NCBI RefSeq assembly: GCF_003258295.1
Contig: NZ_QKYN01000029.1
Coordinates: 1-64,000, forward strand
From: Streptacidiphilus pinicola
GTDB lineage: Bacteria > Actinomycetota > Actinomycetes > Streptomycetales > Streptomycetaceae
Length of the DNA: 64,000 nt
Direction of reading: 5' to 3'
The notes under the pieces were generated by a model. The model saw nothing but the letters and a program-made list of their open reading frames with translations. It did no database searches and had not been told where the DNA came from. Each line of letters begins with the position of its first letter. The first letter of the stretch is position 1. Made by a program: the position numbers and the translations under genes. Positions 60,543-64,000 of this stretch are shown here, piece by piece.

Positions 60543-60932
60543 GTGACCGGGAAGTTCGGGGTGCTGCTCGTCGACGGGCCGTCGATGGCCCCCACACTCG
60601 CCCACGGTGACCGGCTGCTCTGCCACTACGGCGCGCGGGTGCGGGCGGGCTCCGTCGTGGTGGCCCAGCACCCGCTCCGTCAGGACCTGCTCGTGGTCAA
60701 GCGCGCGGTCGAGCGCCGCGCCACGGGCTGGTGGCTCCTCTCGGACAACAGCGCGGTCGAGAGCGACAGCCGCGACTACGGCCCCGTCCCCGACGCCCTC
60801 ATCCTCGGCCGCGTCCTCCTCCGCTTCACCCCGAAGCCGGCCTGGCTCGCCCCACCCCCCTGGTGCCGCGCCGCGCTCCGCGCGATGCCGTACGGCATGG
60901 CCCGCAGATTCGGCGACTTCCGCAGGGCCTGA
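60543..60932 (+). CDS. sodX: Nickel-SOD maturation protease SodX
   Basis: A 129-residue signal-peptidase-like (S24/S26 family) protein: the catalytic Ser is in VDGPSMAPTLAHGDRLL and the Lys in QDLLVVKRAVERRATGWW. The GTG at 60543 has GGAGGGGGG just upstream; ATG 60483 is also in frame. SodX removes the SodN leader. It is divergent from sodN across 269 bases; each may have its own promoter. Confidence 0.92.
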   Translation: MTGKFGVLLVDGPSMAPTLAHGDRLLCHYGARVRAGSVVVAQHPLRQDLLVVKRAVERRATGWWLLSDNSAVESDSRDYGPVPDALILGRVLLRFTPKPAWLAPPPWCRAALRAMPYGMARRFGDFRRA

Positions 60933-60953
60933 GCTTCTGCGTCGACCTGTCGG

Positions 60954-61523
60954 CTACGCCGACGCGGCCTCGCGCTTGCGGGCCCGGTAGGCGGCGACGT
61001 TGGCGCGGGTGGCGCAGCGGTCGCTGCAGTAGCGGCGGCTGCGATTGGTGGAGGTGTCGAGATACGCGTTGCGGCAGGGCGCCGCCTGGCAGATGCCCAG
61101 GCGGTCCACGCCGTGCGCGGTGAGGTGCATGGCCAGGCCCATGCTCGCCAGCGCGGCGTACAGCGCGGTCGCGGTCGGGGCGTTCTCCGCCAGGTGCATG
61201 TGCCACAGCGGCTGGCCGCTGTCGTCCAGGTGGTCGTGCCCGGAGATGATCGGGCTGACCGGGAACTCGATCAGCAGGTCGTTCAGCACGTCCACGGCGT
61301 GCGTCTGCTCGCCCTCCGCCGCCGACTCGAAGACGCCGCGCAGCCGCGCCCGGACCCCGCGCAGGCGGGAGACGTCCGCCTCCTCCGCCAGCTTCACGCC
61401 CCGGCCGCCGGGGCTGAACAGCCGGCGGACCTCCTCGACGCTGGTCAGGGCGTCCTTCCCGCGCTCCGGCTCCTCGGTGTTGACCAGCCGGACGGCGAAG
61501 TCCGCATAGGTGGTGAGTTCCAT
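60954..61523 (-). CDS. CGNR zinc-finger regulator (ABATE domain)
   Basis: A 189-residue protein: N-terminal ABATE-type domain (YADFAVRLVNTEEPERGKDALTSVEEVRRLF), a middle helical part, and the C-terminal CGNR zinc finger (RLGICQAAPCRNAYLDTSTNRSRRYCSDRCATRANVAAYRARK) with four Cys as metal ligands. Such proteins are probable transcription regulators. ATG 61523 follows AAGGA by 8 bases. It is convergent with sodX, with 21 bases between stops. Confidence 0.9.
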   Translation of the reverse strand: MELTTYADFAVRLVNTEEPERGKDALTSVEEVRRLFSPGGRGVKLAEEADVSRLRGVRARLRGVFESAAEGEQTHAVDVLNDLLIEFPVSPIISGHDHLDDSGQPLWHMHLAENAPTATALYAALASMGLAMHLTAHGVDRLGICQAAPCRNAYLDTSTNRSRRYCSDRCATRANVAAYRARKREAASA

Positions 61524-62018
61524 GGTCGTCGTCCTTGCGCCGGGGGAGACTGGAGAGAGCCAGGGTAATGAGTCTTGCCGCTACCAGGGTATTACGCTTC
61601 CGGGGTGTGTGTGATGTACCCGACCGAAAGCCGAAACCTGCCCGGCTGCCCACCACAGGCCGAGCTGTGCCAAAATCGGCACACGGGTGACCCCCGTCAG
61701 TCGAGCAGGCCCACCGGTTCGGGACCGATCCGGTGGTGCGGGCGACCGGAAGCCAGGACAGCGCTCCGGATCGGCACGCACCATTCGCACTCCGGCCGCT
61801 CGCCGTTCGCTCTTGAGTGCTGTTCTGCACCGTTGTGTGTGGACGTGGTCCGTTCGTGCGGGCGGATCTCACGACACAACGGAGGAGACAGCCCCCTCTA
61901 CCGGGACAAAAAGACGAAGCAGCGGCGGCTCAGCCCGGACTAGTGTCGAGAACGGCACGGAACCGGAACAAGCACCAGCTCACTCAAACCCTCAAAGAAC
62001 GACGACGAAGAGGTCCTC
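61524..62018. other. Divergent control region of CGNR regulator and malic enzyme genes
   Basis: A 495-base gap. Near 61563-61594 there are two CAGGGTA-type repeats (CAGGGTAAT and CAGGGTATT), close to the start of the CGNR gene. The rest has no credible ORF and is less GC-rich toward 62018. It presumably holds the promoter of the malic enzyme gene. Confidence 0.4.
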
Positions 62019-63212
62019 GTGGCAGCCGAGATCATCAGCCCCCGCTCCATCGACCAGGAGCCGCTCGACCCCGCCTTCGCCCTGCACCGCGGCGGCAAGA
62101 TGGAGATTCGTGCGACGGTTCCGGTCCGTGACGCGGACGACCTTTCTCTCGCTTACACCCCCGGCGTGGCCCGTGTCTGCACCGCCATCGCCGAGCAGCC
62201 TGAGCTGGTCAACGACTACACCTGGAAGTCCAAGGTGGTCGCCGTCGTGACCGACGGCACCGCGGTGCTGGGCCTCGGCGACATCGGTCCCGAGGCGTCC
62301 CTTCCGGTCATGGAGGGCAAGGCGATCCTCTTCAAGCAGTTCGGCGGCGTCGACGCCGTGCCGATCGCGCTGGCCACCAAGGACACGGACGAGATCGTCG
62401 AGACCGTGATCCGTCTCGCGCCGTCCTTCGGTGGGGTGAACCTGGAGGACATCTCCGCCCCGCGCTGCTTCGAGATCGAGCGCCGCCTCAAGGAGGCGCT
62501 GGACATCCCGGTCTTCCACGACGACCAGCACGGCACCGCCGTGGTCACCCTGGCCGCGCTGCGCAACGCCGCCAAGCTGACCGGCCGCACCCTGGCCGAC
62601 CTGCGCGCCGTGATCTCCGGCGCGGGTGCGGCCGGCATCGCCATCGCCAAGATCCTCGTCGGCGCCGGCATCGGCGACGTCGCGCTCTGCGACCGCAAGG
62701 GCGTCGTCCACGTCGGCCGCACCGACCTGACCGACGTCAAGCGCGAGATCGCCGAGCTCACCAACCGCGGCGGGCTGACCGGCTCGCTGACGGACGTGCT
62801 GGAGGGCGCGGACGTCTTCATCGGCGTCTCCGGCGGCACGGTGCCGGAGGAGGCCGTCGCGAAGATGGCCAAGGACTGCTTCGTCTTCGCCATGGCCAAC
62901 CCGAACCCCGAGGTGCACCCCGACGTGGCGCACAAGTACGCCGCGGTCGTGGCTACCGGTCGCTCGGACTACCCGAACCAGATCAACAACGTGCTGGCGT
63001 TCCCGGGCATCTTCGCCGGCGCGCTCCAGGTGCGGGCCTCCAGCATCACCGAGGGCATGAAGATCGCCGCGGCCGACGCGCTGGCCCAGCTGGTCGGCGA
63101 GGAGCTCTCCGCGGCCAAGGTCATCCCGAGCCCCTTCGACGAGCGCGTCGCCCCGGCCGTCACCAAGGCCGTCGCCGAGGCCGCCCGCGCCGAGGGCGTC
63201 GCCCGGATCTGA
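62019..63212 (+). CDS. maeB: Malic enzyme (NAD(P)-dependent)
   Basis: The 397-residue short-form malic enzyme makes pyruvate and CO2 from malate. The N-terminal half has the catalytic Tyr and Lys segments ([31 protein letters not shown]). The metal ligands sit in [14 protein letters not shown] and [14 protein letters not shown]. The NAD(P) domain has [16 protein letters not shown], and DVFIGVSGG and [10 protein letters not shown] follow. GTG 62019 is preceded by GAAGAGGT at about 5 bases. NADP preference is inferred from the short bacterial MaeB-like type. Confidence 0.94.
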   Translation: MAAEIISPRSIDQEPLDPAFALHRGGKMEIRATVPVRDADDLSLAYTPGVARVCTAIAEQPELVNDYTWKSKVVAVVTDGTAVLGLGDIGPEASLPVMEGKAILFKQFGGVDAVPIALATKDTDEIVETVIRLAPSFGGVNLEDISAPRCFEIERRLKEALDIPVFHDDQHGTAVVTLAALRNAAKLTGRTLADLRAVISGAGAAGIAIAKILVGAGIGDVALCDRKGVVHVGRTDLTDVKREIAELTNRGGLTGSLTDVLEGADVFIGVSGGTVPEEAVAKMAKDCFVFAMANPNPEVHPDVAHKYAAVVATGRSDYPNQINNVLAFPGIFAGALQVRASSITEGMKIAAADALAQLVGEELSAAKVIPSPFDERVAPAVTKAVAEAARAEGVARI

Positions 63213-63323
63213 CGCACCCTCTCCTCAGCGGAGCTACGAGGCGCTTTTCTCGCCCGTCACGGAGCCATAGATCACACTGTGGCGTGGTTCCGTGGCGGGC
63301 GAGCGCGGTTCTAGGGTCGGAGC

Positions 63324-64000
63324 ATGTTCGCCGCCTATGCCGCACGTATCGCACCGGACGACCCGCTCAGCGGCCTGGAGCTCGGGGAGCGTCCCGAGCC
63401 GGAGGCCCGGCCCGGGTGGAGTGTCGTCACCGTCAAGGCCGCCTCGCTCAACCATCACGACCTGTGGTCGCTGCGCGGCGTCGGGCTGCCCGCCGAAAAG
63501 CTGCCGATGATCCTCGGGTGCGACGCCGCGGGCGTCGACGAGGACGGCAACGAGGTCGTCCTGCACTCCGTCATCGGCCAGACCGGGCACGGCGTCGGGC
63601 CCAAGGAGCCGCGGTCGATCCTGACCGAGCACTACCAGGGCAGCTTCGCCGAGAAGGTCGCCGTGCCGACCTGGAACCTGCTGCCGAAGCCCGCCGGGCT
63701 CTCCTTCGAGCAGGCCGCGTGCCTGCCGACGGCGTGGCTGACGGCGTACCGGATGCTCTTCACCAACGCGGGCGTGAAGCCCGGCGACACCGTCCTGGTG
63801 CAGGGTGCGGGCGGTGGCGTGGCCACCGCGCTGATCGTCCTTGGCAAGGCGGCCGGCCTGCGGGTCTGGGCCACCAGCCGGGACGAGGCCAAGGGCGCCC
63901 GCGCCGTCGAGCTGGGCGCGGACGCCTGGTTCCCCAGCGGCGCGCGCCTGCCCGAGCGGGTGGACGCCGTCATGGAGACCGTCGGGGCGGCCACCTGGTC
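63324..64000 (+). CDS. MDR-family zinc-binding dehydrogenase/quinone oxidoreductase (partial)
   Basis: ATG 63324 starts MFAAYAARIAPDDPLSGLEL. The first 225 residues are in the window, covering the GroES-like fold (VKAASLNHHDLWSLRGVGLPAEKLPMILGCDAAG) and the start of the Rossmann domain (VLVQGAGGGVATALIVLGKAAG). The GxGxxG-type motif is present. Zinc ligands cannot be fully judged because the gene leaves the window. It is probably an NADPH quinone reductase or alcohol dehydrogenase. Confidence 0.88.
   Translation, partial: MFAAYAARIAPDDPLSGLELGERPEPEARPGWSVVTVKAASLNHHDLWSLRGVGLPAEKLPMILGCDAAGVDEDGNEVVLHSVIGQTGHGVGPKEPRSILTEHYQGSFAEKVAVPTWNLLPKPAGLSFEQAACLPTAWLTAYRMLFTNAGVKPGDTVLVQGAGGGVATALIVLGKAAGLRVWATSRDEAKGARAVELGADAWFPSGARLPERVDAVMETVGAATW

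Noticed and set aside
1-64000. CRISPR arrays, IS elements, integrases, prophage genes
   Set aside because: No regularly spaced repeats with unique spacers, no transposase motifs and no phage structural genes were found in any frame.

Overview
The window is chromosomal DNA of a high-GC actinomycete of the family Streptomycetaceae (Streptomyces, Kitasatospora or Streptacidiphilus). The markers are an adjacent sigR-rsrA pair, a dasR-dasABC chitin-sugar locus, wblE, the SigH/PrsH-type pair, sodN/sodX, a B12-riboswitch-controlled class Ia ribonucleotide reductase, a Wbl/6C-RNA arrangement, GTG and TTG starts, and very GC-rich third positions. The gene order resembles, from memory, the core region around SCO5180-SCO5262 of S. 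coelicolor, so most of the window is conserved core chromosome with a few local insertions or losses. I see no IS element, prophage, integrase or CRISPR array.

Layout. 1-8.4 kb: partial ThiF-like gene, M48-type metallopeptidase, a translationally coupled zincin-2/NUDIX pair, an SDR, moaE, a small membrane protein, a PDZ/Lon-like protease, a PPA1309-family gene and a strikingly short UPF0182 membrane protein. 8.4-11.2 kb: two tandem, identical initiator tRNA genes with matching terminators, then a long Sel1/TPR-repeat protein. 11.2-18.8 kb: CatR-like Fur regulator, DedA, hisN, secreted beta-helix protein, SMR exporter, rsgA, aroA, M50 protease. 18.9-25.8 kb: SRAP protein, sigR (non-canonical GTC start, autoregulated promoter) and rsrA, two HD-domain membrane proteins in tandem (the first with a TTA codon), a TPR protein, peptide deformylase. 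25.8-29.6 kb: nrdAB with both a cobalamin riboswitch and a pair of NrdR boxes.

29.6-44.8 kb: GNAT, DUF4232 secreted protein, phosphoesterase, histidine phosphatase, a monocarboxylate permease with its DUF3311 partner, then the amino-sugar locus: dasA-dasB-dasC-GH3-dasR on the minus strand, with a divergent second solute-binding protein and DasR-type operators (dre) both between the two binding-protein genes and before a PdtaS-like histidine kinase. 44.9-49.4 kb: a 1312-residue single-module Pls/PosA-type non-ribosomal peptide synthetase, the family that makes epsilon-poly-L-lysine and related cationic homopolymers, lies between the kinase and wblE together with a 6C RNA. This is the best candidate for accessory, possibly undescribed chemistry.

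49.8-64 kb: lipid kinase, the sigH/anti-sigma stress pair, GNAT, UBP zinc finger, Na+/H+ antiporter, FAD monooxygenase, a secreted HEWHE protein, a maltokinase-cap-like protein, sodN/sodX, a CGNR regulator, malic enzyme and a partial quinone-oxidoreductase-type gene.

Common threads are stress sigma-factor control (SigR, SigH), redox and metal homeostasis (CatR-like Fur, SodN, RsrA), nucleotide supply under double control, and amino-sugar signalling through DasR.
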